DNA of 64,000 nt from Vibrio penaeicida (GTDB lineage: Bacteria; Pseudomonadota; Gammaproteobacteria; Enterobacterales; Vibrionaceae). Both the position numbers and the translations under genes were made by a program. Under the pieces are notes generated by a model that was given only the letters and a program-made list of their open reading frames with translations, did no database searches and was not told where the DNA came from. Shown here piece after piece: positions 21,891 to 31,812 of the stretch. The stretch's first letter is position 1, and every line of letters begins with the position of its first letter. The stretch is taken from contig NZ_AP025144.1 of assembly GCF_019977755.1 (NCBI RefSeq), positions 3,658,001-3,722,000 of the forward strand, written 5' to 3'.

Positions 21891-23306
21891 GTGAAGCAGA
21901 TAAGATTATTATGCCGTACCGCACATACATACGGCTTCCACAAGAACAAAACAGGATTTGATCAGCATAACTTTAGATTGGATGAATTAGCGCCAGAAGA
22001 GCGTAATTACAATTCAGAACTTAGTAAAAATAATGTGATATTTCGACAAGGTAAGCAAGTCGAACCTTCACAATTGACCGACCTATTAGCAGAGATCGAA
22101 GTCGACCAACACAACAAGCTCAAGCAGGTCAAAGGCGGAATGTCTGACAAATATGTTGGAGAGCTAAACCTTGCTCGATCTAAGAGCAAGTCCAAACTGA
22201 AAAAGTGGGTGGAGAATGCTTCAAATCCACTAGAAAGAGACTTTTTCAATGAGCTACTGGCAAAGGTGGGAATTGATAAAATTCACGCTAAGACAGAGCT
22301 TAAAAGGCTGTCCAGCTTTGGCAAGATCAAACGCTATAACAACAAGAAGAAAACCATTCACAAGTTAGAAGAGTGCAATAAACTCCTAACAGTCAACGAC
22401 AATAGCTCAATGTCCTTAAAAGTCATATCTTCAGAAAAAATTTTTAAAATTCCTGATAAGCACGGTATTAGCATCTCCGCTGAAGATTGGAACAGGTTGA
22501 TCTACCAGTTCCACAACAAATTTTACAGTGACTATGATGCTTATTACACCGCAGTCCATCTAGACGAAAAAGCAGAAAATCCACACGCTCACCATCGTTT
22601 GAGTGGTTATAACAACACAACTAGACGGTTTGACTTACCTGATCACGAGTTAAACTTAGTACGTAAACTGTATAACAAGCCTGATCTCTTTAGTGGTAAA
22701 AAGTGGAGTAAGTTAAGCCCTGACGAAGTAGAGCAGTTCGGCCAACTTTATCAAAACATTATGTTTAAATACTGTAATACCCAATTACAAAAACTGGGCT
22801 ACAACATCAATGCAGTGAAACGCACACCGCAAGAAGTAAAACAAGACGCACACGAATATTCAAACCTCAAGATTAGGCATCGAGTTCATAACGGAGTCAA
22901 TCAACTCAATGACGATAAAACCGAGCTAATAGAAGCGGTAAGCGACCTTAAACATCAAGAGCAACGCTGGAAAGATAAAGCCATTCAGGAGCGAAAAACG
23001 GCTATCAACTGGAACAAAAAAGCCAAGCAGCAAAAGGCACTATTACAACGTACTAAAGCGAATCTGTCTCAGTGGTTTGAAGAAAAATTTGAGCAATGGT
23101 TTAACGGCTTATTGACGTTCAAAAAATCCAACCTTAACCGAGATTTGATCCAGCCTGTTGAGCTTCATCTGTCCCTTAGTCAAGAACGTGAAGACGCTGG
23201 AAAAATCTTAATGGATGAGGTTGAACTAGCTCTACAACAAGATCAGCTTAGACGTTATAAAAAGGAGTTTGATAGACAAGAGGCAAAGAACCGATATAAA
23301 AATTAA
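21891..23306 (+). CDS. MobV-like relaxase / mobilization protein
   Basis: Nicks and pilots DNA in conjugative mobilization. 471 residues from a GTG start that follows AAGGAG by about ten bases. Residues 215-240 read YDAYYTAVHLDEKAENPHAHHRLSGY, in which HLDE (223-226) and PHAHH (231-235) form the HxDE...PHxH metal and catalytic signature of Mob/Pre relaxases. The C-terminal 150 residues are charged coiled coil. The N-terminal segment is longer and less canonical than in pMV158 MobM, so the family call rests on the motif. With the candidate oriT upstream it makes the element mobilizable by a helper. Confidence 0.75.
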   Translation: MKQIRLLCRTAHTYGFHKNKTGFDQHNFRLDELAPEERNYNSELSKNNVIFRQGKQVEPSQLTDLLAEIEVDQHNKLKQVKGGMSDKYVGELNLARSKSKSKLKKWVENASNPLERDFFNELLAKVGIDKIHAKTELKRLSSFGKIKRYNNKKKTIHKLEECNKLLTVNDNSSMSLKVISSEKIFKIPDKHGISISAEDWNRLIYQFHNKFYSDYDAYYTAVHLDEKAENPHAHHRLSGYNNTTRRFDLPDHELNLVRKLYNKPDLFSGKKWSKLSPDEVEQFGQLYQNIMFKYCNTQLQKLGYNINAVKRTPQEVKQDAHEYSNLKIRHRVHNGVNQLNDDKTELIEAVSDLKHQEQRWKDKAIQERKTAINWNKKAKQQKALLQRTKANLSQWFEEKFEQWFNGLLTFKKSNLNRDLIQPVELHLSLSQEREDAGKILMDEVELALQQDQLRRYKKEFDRQEAKNRYKN

Positions 23307-23363
23307 TCTGTCACTTGGACGAAAAATCACAGCAAAGCCACAAGACCAAACACACTAAACTAT

Positions 23364-24065
23364 CTATGTCCTCTTACCCGGTTTTCTCTTATTCATCTTC
23401 TCACTTTGAAATTGACCGTCTTTCAGACGATAGATGGAAAAATCGTAATCCCCTTCTCTACGAGGCGCAGAAATTTGAGGTGGATGCTGATAATCAAAAT
23501 CTTTAACGATACCAACTGTACGGATTTTGTTCTTGATTGAACGAATCTGCTCTTTTCGAGCTTGATTAGTAGATACGCCTAGAAAATCGACTAAGAAGTA
23601 AAAATTAGCTCTATATGGGTAATACGCCAACGTTTGAATATGCAGTTTGATAGATGAGACTTGCTTGTATGACATAAGCGCACTTAGCCCCACATTTACC
23701 GCTTTTGGATCTAGCATTTCTTTTGCTTGGAGGTTTAGGAACTGGCGACTAAAAGTGACGTTGATACGGTCATCATCACAGGAAATTTTGGCAATAAAGG
23801 GATGGTGAATATTTATAACAGCTTGCTCGATTTTACTCTTTGAAAGCTTCACCCAACCAAATAGAGACTCTTCTGATTTAAAATCTTTAAGGAAGATTTC
23901 AACGTGATTAACGATATCGTCTTTCATTCCAGCTTGAGCAAGAAAGGACAACACCAATTTCATTTGAAATGGGGTTAAATTTTCAGGGTAAAGTGCGGAT
24001 TGAGCGTCAGAGTTGTTGACCACACAATCACGAGGTAATCTTAAAAAAAGGTTGTTTGATAGCAT
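23364..24065 (-). CDS. Rep_3-like replication initiator
   Basis: 233 residues. LTPFQMKLVLSFLAQAGMKDD at about 31-51 in two runs, LSKSKIEQAVINIHHPFIAKI, and a second winged-helix-like half fit plasmid initiators of the Rep_3/RepB type, which bind iterons. The ATG follows AAGGAG. Upstream, at 24270-24320, lie three iteron-like repeats and a DnaA box. The initiator family is recognised from pattern, not from a decisive motif. An excised element that replicates would be more stable during transfer. A regulator with two winged helices is an alternative. Confidence 0.6.
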   Translation of the reverse strand: MLSNNLFLRLPRDCVVNNSDAQSALYPENLTPFQMKLVLSFLAQAGMKDDIVNHVEIFLKDFKSEESLFGWVKLSKSKIEQAVINIHHPFIAKISCDDDRINVTFSRQFLNLQAKEMLDPKAVNVGLSALMSYKQVSSIKLHIQTLAYYPYRANFYFLVDFLGVSTNQARKEQIRSIKNKIRTVGIVKDFDYQHPPQISAPRREGDYDFSIYRLKDGQFQSEKMNKRKPGKRT

Positions 24066-24265
24066 ATTTTTTCTCCTTGGTTGATTATGCTATCTCGTGA
24101 GAAAAAATATAATTTATGGTTAAGCTATTGATAAAAAGTAAAAATATGCTAACAATGATTATATCTCGCTGCATCGAGATTTTCCGAAACTAAAGAACTT
24201 TTGCCGAGTTCTTTTTTTCGTTCTTCAGTCAGTAAACCTCAAAAAAAACAAATTGCAAGAGCAAA

Positions 24266-24322
24266 AACCTTATTACACACACCTTCCTAGTTATACACAC
24301 CAAAGATTATTACACACACCAA
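24266..24322. repeat. Iterons and DnaA box: candidate replication origin
   Basis: TTATTACACACACC occurs at 24270-24283 and 24307-24320, with a variant TAGTTATACACACC at 24288-24301; spacing is 18 and 19 bases. The middle copy contains TTATACACA, a perfect match to the DnaA box TTATNCACA. The region 24066-24604 is AT-rich, has no gene and lies upstream of the Rep-like gene. Confidence 0.6.
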
Positions 24323-24604
24323 TACGCTCTATTGCTCCCCCCTAATTGTTCACCCCCTTACATCTGAGGTAATTCAATAATGGAATGATAATAAAATCTT
24401 TCTTTAATATAACCAAAGCGCATAGAAAGGTGTTTTAAGCTAACTTTTAAGGTTAGCCCATCCATTAGCTACAACAATGCTAAATCAGGCTAAAAACGCC
24501 ATTTAAAGAGCCACTATCACTATATGAGCATAAGGCTGATGAATCAGAGATTCACAGAAATGAAAAATCAGAGATTTTTCTGCCTCTGAGTGAAAATTAT
24601 TGAG

Positions 24605-25513
24605 TTATGCGTCTTGCATCAAGTCCCAAAACTCACTGTCTAACTTTTTAATTTCAATGACCTTTTCAACTTGCATTCCCAAGTTAAAATCATAAATGTA
24701 TTGAGCGAGTTGCTGACCATCGATCAAAACCAGTGCGGTAGTGCCATTCAAATTATTGGCGTATTCTTGAGCACCTTTCGTATAAGATGAAGTGGTAATG
24801 AAAATCCCTTTGTTCGATTGAGCGACAGCTAACGCACCAACAAACTTCTGAATCTCGTCCCGACCAACCGTATTACCAATATCATAACGTTTTGCTTGGA
24901 TGTGGATTCGCCCTAATCCCAGCAAATCTTCTTTGATAATCCCGTCAATTCCACCATCGTTAGAGGCTTGAGTCACTTCACCAGCGTTTTTAACTTGTCC
25001 ACCATAGCCCATTCGCTCAAGCAGAGACACGACAAGGTGTTCAAACTCTCGTGGCGATTTTCTCAGAACCGTCTCTAAAATCTCATCGTAGATGGATTTT
25101 TTAATTTCATCGAATGATTCAGAAAAGAGCTGAAGTGGCGTTTTATCTTCCGCTTCAATATCAGCCGATTCATCTACCGTTAAAGGCTTTGATTTTCTCT
25201 TTGTATGAGCTTTATAGAGGTATGTTTGAGCGTCTTCTCGTTGCAATACCAATCGACCAGCATCATTGATTTGATACACACCACGCTTAGGCTTATCTAT
25301 ATACCCTGCTAAATTTAAAAAGCTCATCGCCCACGAGATCCGATCTAAAAAAACGGGACCATTACCAGAATCATACATTTGCTCAATCTCTTCATCAGAG
25401 AGTTGGAAATGTTGCGCCAACGGTTTAACCAGTTCTTTGAGTTTCTTCACTTCACCATCAAGTAAGTGAGTTAAAACTACAAATCGAATCTCATTATGCT
25501 TGGGGATTGTCAT
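24605..25513 (-). CDS. mrr: Mrr-type restriction endonuclease
   Basis: 302 residues: an N-terminal winged helix (about 1-100, Mrr_N-like: NGPVFLDRISWAMSFLNLAGYI) and a C-terminal PD-(D/E)xK nuclease (about 155-290) with SNDGGIDGIIK (Asp190) and IHIQAKRY (Gln206, Lys208). Mrr cuts methylated DNA (type IV restriction). It is last in the operon hsdM-hsdS-hsdR-mrr, 10 bases after hsdR, so it should be co-expressed with a methyltransferase whose marks it must tolerate. Intact by length and motif. Confidence 0.92.
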   Translation of the reverse strand: MTIPKHNEIRFVVLTHLLDGEVKKLKELVKPLAQHFQLSDEEIEQMYDSGNGPVFLDRISWAMSFLNLAGYIDKPKRGVYQINDAGRLVLQREDAQTYLYKAHTKRKSKPLTVDESADIEAEDKTPLQLFSESFDEIKKSIYDEILETVLRKSPREFEHLVVSLLERMGYGGQVKNAGEVTQASNDGGIDGIIKEDLLGLGRIHIQAKRYDIGNTVGRDEIQKFVGALAVAQSNKGIFITTSSYTKGAQEYANNLNGTTALVLIDGQQLAQYIYDFNLGMQVEKVIEIKKLDSEFWDLMQDA

Positions 25514-25523
25514 TATTCTTTAC

Positions 25524-28500
25524 CTATGCCGCATTGCGCTTAAAGTTCTCAGCCTGCTCAAAAATCTCTTTATACACTTCATCACGATCAATCGGTGGGT
25601 AACCCCACTCATCGAGCAAAATGATCAGGTCAAAGTGCAATTCAGCTTTGATATCGTCTCGCTTGTTCCAATCTGTGTATTTGGCTTTGTCATCAATGAC
25701 CCTCTTCACCTCTTTAGATAGGTCAAGGAGCTTCTCTTCTGGATAGGTAAAGTCGTACTTGTGAGCCAGTGAAATGAGAATGTCGTAAAAGGCTTTTTCT
25801 TCAAAATCTATCCCCATTTCACCAAACGAGGCCATCTCAGCACGTAGTTCATTGTAAAGATTGATAATTTCATCAGAAAAATCATTGATGACTTCCGAGC
25901 GAAGTACATCCTTTTCATCACGCTCATTGTACTTTTCAACCAACATATTCATTTTCTTAGTGAAATCGACACCTTTCACTTTATTGGTCTTTTTAAACTC
26001 GCCAATCGCTTTGGCAAGCATCTGCTGAAGAAGTTGAAGTTTAGTGTTTGGCTGTTTCACCATCTCCAACTTGGCAAGATAATCATCATCAAAAATATCA
26101 ATCTCGCCACCGTCTTTTTCACCCAGTTTAAAGATCTCTTCAACACCATCACTCATTAGTGCGTCTTTGACCAAATCACGCACCTTACGATTCATTTGGT
26201 CAACATCTGGCGCACCACCCGTAGTGATCTTAAATACGATGGTTCGAACCGCTAGATAATAGTGAATCTTGTCCTTATGCTCTTTGGTCAGCTCACTACT
26301 ACCCACACAAATGTCATAAGCTGATTTAAGGCGTTTGGTCAGATCCATAAACGTCTTTTCAAACTTCTTGGTTCTCAGTGCAAAATCAGCCGAAGCATTT
26401 AAGCAATTTAACTGCTCTAGTGGCGTACCATTGAAGTAGGGCTTAGAGTCGAACTTATGGAACAACCCATCCAACAGGCTCAAGTGATCCTTAACGATAA
26501 TGACCGACTGTTTAATGTCTTCTAGGTTCTGATCTTGCCCTGCTGTGTATTGGGAAAGTGCAAGGTTCATCTGTTTTTTTATGCCGATGTAATCGACTAC
26601 CAGACCATTCTCTTTACCTTCAAATTTACGGTTTACTCTCGAAATGGTTTGGATCAGATTATGTTTTTGCAAAGGCTTATCAATGTAGATGGTATCGAGG
26701 AACGGCACATCAAAGCCCGTTAGCCACATATCTACCACAATAGCGATTTTGAAGTTCGACTTACCATTTTTAAACTGACGATCCAGCTCTTTACGGTACT
26801 CTTTATTGCCGAGTTTGTTCCACAGAGCTTTATCATCGTCTTTGTTACGAGTCATAATCATCTTGACTCGTTCCATCGGCTTCACTTTCTTCTTATCACT
26901 TTCTGATAGAGTTGCACCGTCTTCACAGACTTTTACTTCATCCCACTCAGGGCGAAGCTCAAGCAGTTCTTTATAGAACTGATAAGCGATTTCACGACTG
27001 CTACAAACGAACATTGCTTTGCCTTTTTGAGTCGTGCCTTCTTCAACACGATTCTCATAATGCTCAACAAAGTCTTTCGCTATAGCTTTGATACGATCTG
27101 GGTCGCCCAGTATGGTAGACATACTCGCCATAGCCGTTTTGCTTTTATCTATTTGATATTCGTTTGTCCCTGCTTCTTCACACTCTTTATAGTATTTTTC
27201 GACTTCATCAAGCTGGCGACCATCAAGTAGCACTTTTGCTGCTCGACCTTCATACACAATACGAACAGTAATTTCATCGTAAACCGATTCTGTCATTGTA
27301 TAGCTATCGACAACTGCACCAAATACATCCAACGTTGCGTCAATCGGTGTACCAGTAAAACCAACATAGGTAGCGTTTGGTAAAGAGTCGTGAAGATATT
27401 TAGCAAAGCCGTAAGTCTTTTTCACGCCGTCTTCAGTAACGGTAATTTTCTGTTCTAAATTGGTTTGGCTACGGTGCGCTTCATCCGAGATACAAATGAC
27501 GTTGGTTCGCTCAGTCAGTAGCTCCAAATCTTCCGTAAATTTATGGATGGTAGTCAGGAATACACCACCACTTTTACGCCCCTTCAGATGTTCTCGAAGT
27601 TCAGCACGACTCTCTACACTAATGATGTTTTGATCACCCACGTAACCTTTTGCATTGGTGAACTGACCTGAAAGCTGATCATCCAGATCGGTACGATCAG
27701 TGATGAGAATAATAGTTGGGCTGCCCAACTCGACATCTTTCATCAGTAGACGAGATAAGAACAACATTGTGTAGCTTTTACCACAACCAGTCGCACCGAA
27801 ATACGTACCACCCTTACCATCACCACTCACCAACTTTCCGTGCTCATCAAAGCACTTCATATGCTGTTTGATATTGGCAAAAAGCTTTGTTGCTGCGTAA
27901 TACTGAGGATAACGACAAACAATCTTTTCTTGTTTGCTTGAGGTGTCAGGTAAGTAGATAAAGTGACGTATCACATCAGTAAGGCGTTTCTTATTAAACA
28001 AGCCGCTGATCATCGTAAACAATGAATTAATACCGTCTTTGTCTAGCTTCTCTTCACCCGTAATTTTACGCCAAGAGTAAAAGAACTCATAAGGGGCAAA
28101 GTACGACCCCATTTTGCTGTTCACACCATCACTAATCACACACAGTGCGTTGTATTTGAATAGTTCAGGGATATCTCGATCATAACGAGTGGTTAGCTGC
28201 TTATACGCATCATAGATAGTCGCTTCTTCACGAATGGCACTCTTAAATTCAAACACCACAAGAGGTAAGCCATTGATGTAAAGAATCCCGTCAGGAATAC
28301 GCAGCTCATAGCCTTGTATCTCCATTTGGTTAACGATGCGATAGCGGTTGTTCTCTATGCCAACGTAGTCTAGAAGCTGAATGTATAAATCTTTCTGACT
28401 TGCATCTTCACGCTTTAACAAAAAACCATCAGAAACAAACTTCATTATGGCTTTGTTGGTATCGTAGAGATCTGAAGCTGGAAGATACTCAAGCTTATGG

Positions 28501-28691
28501 ATAATTTGCTCTATCTCATAGGCTGTAATACCTTCCGCTTGGTAACGTTTAGCTAGAAATTCACGAAGATCGGACTTAATCAGCACATCTTCAGGTGCTC
28601 GCTCAATCGCCTCACCACGAGTATGTGGATAGCCTTCTTTCCCTAGCAGTTCAATGATGGCTTGTTCTAGCCGTTCTTCTGTGAATTTCAT
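25524..28691 (-). CDS. hsdR: Type I restriction enzyme, R subunit
   Basis: The ATP-driven translocase and nuclease of a type I system. 1055 residues: a nuclease domain with Asp134 (RIPDGILYI) and Glu148/Lys150 (VVFEFKS), a helicase with Walker A GATGCGKS (299-306), DEAH (403-406) and GFTGTP (444-449), and a helical C-terminus that docks on HsdM. All key residues are present, so it looks active. It starts 2 bases after hsdS ends. Confidence 0.96.
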   Translation of the reverse strand: MKFTEERLEQAIIELLGKEGYPHTRGEAIERAPEDVLIKSDLREFLAKRYQAEGITAYEIEQIIHKLEYLPASDLYDTNKAIMKFVSDGFLLKREDASQKDLYIQLLDYVGIENNRYRIVNQMEIQGYELRIPDGILYINGLPLVVFEFKSAIREEATIYDAYKQLTTRYDRDIPELFKYNALCVISDGVNSKMGSYFAPYEFFYSWRKITGEEKLDKDGINSLFTMISGLFNKKRLTDVIRHFIYLPDTSSKQEKIVCRYPQYYAATKLFANIKQHMKCFDEHGKLVSGDGKGGTYFGATGCGKSYTMLFLSRLLMKDVELGSPTIILITDRTDLDDQLSGQFTNAKGYVGDQNIISVESRAELREHLKGRKSGGVFLTTIHKFTEDLELLTERTNVICISDEAHRSQTNLEQKITVTEDGVKKTYGFAKYLHDSLPNATYVGFTGTPIDATLDVFGAVVDSYTMTESVYDEITVRIVYEGRAAKVLLDGRQLDEVEKYYKECEEAGTNEYQIDKSKTAMASMSTILGDPDRIKAIAKDFVEHYENRVEEGTTQKGKAMFVCSSREIAYQFYKELLELRPEWDEVKVCEDGATLSESDKKKVKPMERVKMIMTRNKDDDKALWNKLGNKEYRKELDRQFKNGKSNFKIAIVVDMWLTGFDVPFLDTIYIDKPLQKHNLIQTISRVNRKFEGKENGLVVDYIGIKKQMNLALSQYTAGQDQNLEDIKQSVIIVKDHLSLLDGLFHKFDSKPYFNGTPLEQLNCLNASADFALRTKKFEKTFMDLTKRLKSAYDICVGSSELTKEHKDKIHYYLAVRTIVFKITTGGAPDVDQMNRKVRDLVKDALMSDGVEEIFKLGEKDGGEIDIFDDDYLAKLEMVKQPNTKLQLLQQMLAKAIGEFKKTNKVKGVDFTKKMNMLVEKYNERDEKDVLRSEVINDFSDEIINLYNELRAEMASFGEMGIDFEEKAFYDILISLAHKYDFTYPEEKLLDLSKEVKRVIDDKAKYTDWNKRDDIKAELHFDLIILLDEWGYPPIDRDEVYKEIFEQAENFKRNAA

Positions 28692-28693
28692 TA

Positions 28694-29965
28694 TTAAACC
28701 TTACTAACGCTTGATAGAAGCATTTCTTTTAGTTCAACTAACCTTGCTATTTCATTTTGTTTCTGTTGTATATAAGTATCTATTTTTACTACATTATCCT
28801 GAAATATGCTCATCACTTCTTGAGGAGGCACTGCTAGTTTAAAAGTTTCGATATTATATATAGGTAACTTCGCTTGAACTGCACCAACAACCCTTTCATC
28901 AAGCTGGTTCTTTCCTTCATTCGACATTAAAAAGTGATATAGAAAGCTAGTTGTTACTTTTTCTAACTCAACAATTTTGACACAATTCTCTGTTAAATTA
29001 GCACCATCTAAAGAACCATCAATAACCTTCGTAATGCCTATGGTTCCCACGATAGAGATAACCAAATCATCTTTTTTTACGGTATATCTTGATATCTGCG
29101 CTTGGACATCTTTTTCAAGGTATTCAAATTTTTTACCCAATACACAGAACTTCTTATTTCCTAAGTCGGCAACTTTGATATAAGGATGAGCGGTCTTTTC
29201 AGAGACCAGCTCTTTACCTTTAGGCAGCCTTTTACCACCCTTTATTAATGCAAGTTCCTTAAGTGAATGGCTATTCCAGACTTGTGGAATTTCTTTTTCT
29301 AGTAGAGCGCAGTATCTCATCTCTCCACCAAAAGACTTATAAGGTTTGCCTTCTAGTTCAGACTTACCGATGGACTCTGCGTACTCTTTTGAGATCGGAA
29401 ACTCAAAATCAACAAACCACTGTTTGTAAATAGCTTGGGCGGTATCTTCTAGCTTTTGAGTTAGTTGTTCGTTGAGTGCAATACGGTCATTCACCACATT
29501 GTATTCACGCACGATTTCACGCTGTTTTTCGATAGATGGGATTGGTAGCTCAACATCACACATTTCTTGCCAATCGAAAATTTCACGAACTGAACCGTGA
29601 GACTTAAATCGAGCATAGCGATCAAATTCAGGTCGCCTAAACCACATCATCAAATACTCTGGGTCTAGCTGATTTGAATCTTTAACCTCAAATACAGTGT
29701 AAGCTTGGGATACCAATGCCTGATCTAACGACTCAAGCATTGCGATACCCATTTTATCTCCCCTACGAGATGTATCAGGAACGTAGGTGAATTGATGTTT
29801 TTTTACGATTTTGTACTTTTTAAAGTCAGTTCCTACAGTGTTAGCAACAGAGTCAATAAACACCTTTTGGGTTGATACACCAAGAAGGTTATCCTTACGG
29901 TTTTCTTTGTTCCTAGTATCAACAACTCGAATAAACTGTCCTAATTTCTTATAATTTGATCTCAT
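28694..29965 (-). CDS. hsdS: Type I restriction enzyme, specificity subunit
   Basis: Selects the bipartite DNA target for HsdM and HsdR. About 423 residues from MRSNYKKLGQFI; a start at 29986 adds seven residues. Two target-recognition domains (about 10-160 and 225-385) are each followed by a conserved helix (PSIEKQREIVREYNVVNDRI, then PPQEVMSIFQDNVVKIDTYI). The sequence gives no means to read the target. It overlaps the 3' end of hsdM by 17 bases. Confidence 0.94.
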   Translation of the reverse strand: MRSNYKKLGQFIRVVDTRNKENRKDNLLGVSTQKVFIDSVANTVGTDFKKYKIVKKHQFTYVPDTSRRGDKMGIAMLESLDQALVSQAYTVFEVKDSNQLDPEYLMMWFRRPEFDRYARFKSHGSVREIFDWQEMCDVELPIPSIEKQREIVREYNVVNDRIALNEQLTQKLEDTAQAIYKQWFVDFEFPISKEYAESIGKSELEGKPYKSFGGEMRYCALLEKEIPQVWNSHSLKELALIKGGKRLPKGKELVSEKTAHPYIKVADLGNKKFCVLGKKFEYLEKDVQAQISRYTVKKDDLVISIVGTIGITKVIDGSLDGANLTENCVKIVELEKVTTSFLYHFLMSNEGKNQLDERVVGAVQAKLPIYNIETFKLAVPPQEVMSIFQDNVVKIDTYIQQKQNEIARLVELKEMLLSSVSKV

Positions 29966-31538
29966 AGCCCAGCTCTTTGAAAACATTTAGTAAGTCATTC
30001 TTCGATTGTTCTTCTTTTGCAAGAAGAGAACTAAAGTCACTCCTGAGATTGTTCATCTTTTCATCAAAGTCAACGTTCTCATCTCGGTTAATAAACTCAA
30101 TGTACTTACTAGGAACAAGTGAGTAATCTTTGGCTGCAACTTCGGCTTTCTTTGCCGAGTAACAATATTCAGCAATATCCTTGTACTTATCTTCCGCCCC
30201 CACTTGCTGCCAAGTGTGAAGCGTCTTAGCAAAATCTTGAATGTCTTGCTCAGAGAACTGAACAAACTTTTTCTCGAACGGTTCGCCACGTTGACGCAGA
30301 TCCATAAACAAGATTTCGTCTTCACGGTCACGATAGTTGCGAGTGACATCTTCGTGCGGAACAGTATGTGCTTTTTTGTTTTTGTTGAGTATCCACAAAG
30401 TGACACTGATATCGGTGGTGTAGAACATACTGCGAGGAAGAATAATTACCGCTTCAACTAGATTATTTTCAATCAGCTTTTTGCGAATCGCTTTTTCCGT
30501 TCCATCACCTGAGAGCGCACCGTTTGACAGAATAAAACCTGCAACACCGTTTTCAGACAGCTTGGAAACCATATGTAAAATCCAGCCATAGTTAGCGTTG
30601 CTGCTTGGCGGTGTTTCGTAGCCATCCCAACGATGGTCATCAACCAGCTCATCGGAAGCTCGCCAATCTTTTTGGTTAAATGGTGGGTTTGCCATAATAA
30701 AATCAGCTTTAAGAGTTTCGTGCTGATCATTGGCAAAGGTATCTTTTGCGGCTGCACCAAGGTTGGCAGAGATACCACGAATAGCGAGGTTCATTTTCGC
30801 TAGTTTGTAGGTTGCGCCTGTGTACTCTTGACCATACACAGAAATGTCTTTCTTGTTGCCTTTGTGGTTCTCAATGAACTTCATTGACTGAACAAACATA
30901 CCGCCCGAACCACAACAAGGGTCATAGATTTTACCTTTGTATGGCTCAATCAATTCTGCGATTAAGTTAACAATGCTCTTTGGTGTGTAGAATTCGCCTT
31001 TACCCTTACCCTCTGCAATCGCAAATTTAGACAAGAAATATTCGTAGACTCGACCTACCACATCTTCGTGCGGATTCGCTAAGGTGTCGATGTTGTTAAT
31101 CACATCGATCAGTGCAGATAACTTACTGACATCTAAACCAAGGCGAGAGAAATAGTTGTCAGGCAATGCACCTTGTAGTGCTTTGTTAGTTTTCTCGATG
31201 GTGCTTAGAGCGGTATCGATCTTTAGAGCAATATCTTCTTGTTTAGCGTTTTGCTGAACAAAGCTCCAACGACTGTTTTCTGGTAAATAAAACACATTGT
31301 CTTTGGTGTAGGCTGGAACCATATCAACGTGCTTTTCCAGCCCTGAATCAATCAGCTTTTGGCGCTGTTTCTCAAATGTATCACTGATGAACTTGAGGAA
31401 AATCAGGCTCAATACGATGTGTTTGTATTCTGACGATTCAACACTACCACGCAGCTTATTTGCTGCATCCCAGAGTGTTTCTTCAAATGATTTTTCTTTC
31501 TTTTTTGCTGCTGCTTTTTTTGGAGACTGTTTAGCCAC
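29949..31538 (-). CDS. hsdM: Type I restriction enzyme, DNA adenine methyltransferase subunit
   Basis: Makes N6-methyladenine at the HsdS target. 529 residues: a basic N-terminus (KKAAAKKKEKS), the N12-type helical domain, then the methylase with motif I DPCCGSGGMF and motif IV NPPFNQKDW. First gene of hsdM-hsdS-hsdR-mrr. It is divergent from the ArdC-like gene across 274 bases. Confidence 0.96.
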   Translation of the reverse strand: MAKQSPKKAAAKKKEKSFEETLWDAANKLRGSVESSEYKHIVLSLIFLKFISDTFEKQRQKLIDSGLEKHVDMVPAYTKDNVFYLPENSRWSFVQQNAKQEDIALKIDTALSTIEKTNKALQGALPDNYFSRLGLDVSKLSALIDVINNIDTLANPHEDVVGRVYEYFLSKFAIAEGKGKGEFYTPKSIVNLIAELIEPYKGKIYDPCCGSGGMFVQSMKFIENHKGNKKDISVYGQEYTGATYKLAKMNLAIRGISANLGAAAKDTFANDQHETLKADFIMANPPFNQKDWRASDELVDDHRWDGYETPPSSNANYGWILHMVSKLSENGVAGFILSNGALSGDGTEKAIRKKLIENNLVEAVIILPRSMFYTTDISVTLWILNKNKKAHTVPHEDVTRNYRDREDEILFMDLRQRGEPFEKKFVQFSEQDIQDFAKTLHTWQQVGAEDKYKDIAEYCYSAKKAEVAAKDYSLVPSKYIEFINRDENVDFDEKMNNLRSDFSSLLAKEEQSKNDLLNVFKELGYEIKL

Positions 31539-31783
31539 TTACGCACACCCTATAGGATTCTGTTAAGAATATTTTATTGGTTAAATTTTGGGCCAAATAC
31601 TATCAGAAACACCCTGATTTTTCTATTGAAATCACACTCATATCAAGTTGATAGACATCACTTTTAACTAAATTGGCAATAGAAATTTCGCTTCTACTAT
31701 TCCCTCAAAAAGCCGAAATCTAGGGATAAAATTAACGCTATATTTTCAATAACTTGGATAATTCAAAATCAGTGATACGACAT

Positions 31784-31812
31784 AAGTAACGGCCGAAGAA
31801 AAGGAGTTACTT
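31784..31812 (+). promoter_or_regulatory. Hairpin over the ribosome site of the ArdC-like gene
   Basis: AAGTAAC (31784-31790) and GTTACTT (31806-31812) are perfect inverted repeats that enclose the Shine-Dalgarno AAGGAG (31801-31806) and end exactly at the ATG. The stem could hold down translation. The rest of 31539-31783 is AT-rich and must hold the divergent promoters. Confidence 0.4.

Noticed and set aside
23315..23506. 63-codon plus-strand frame after the relaxase gene
   Set aside because: It is largely antisense to the Rep-like gene, and its composition is poor.
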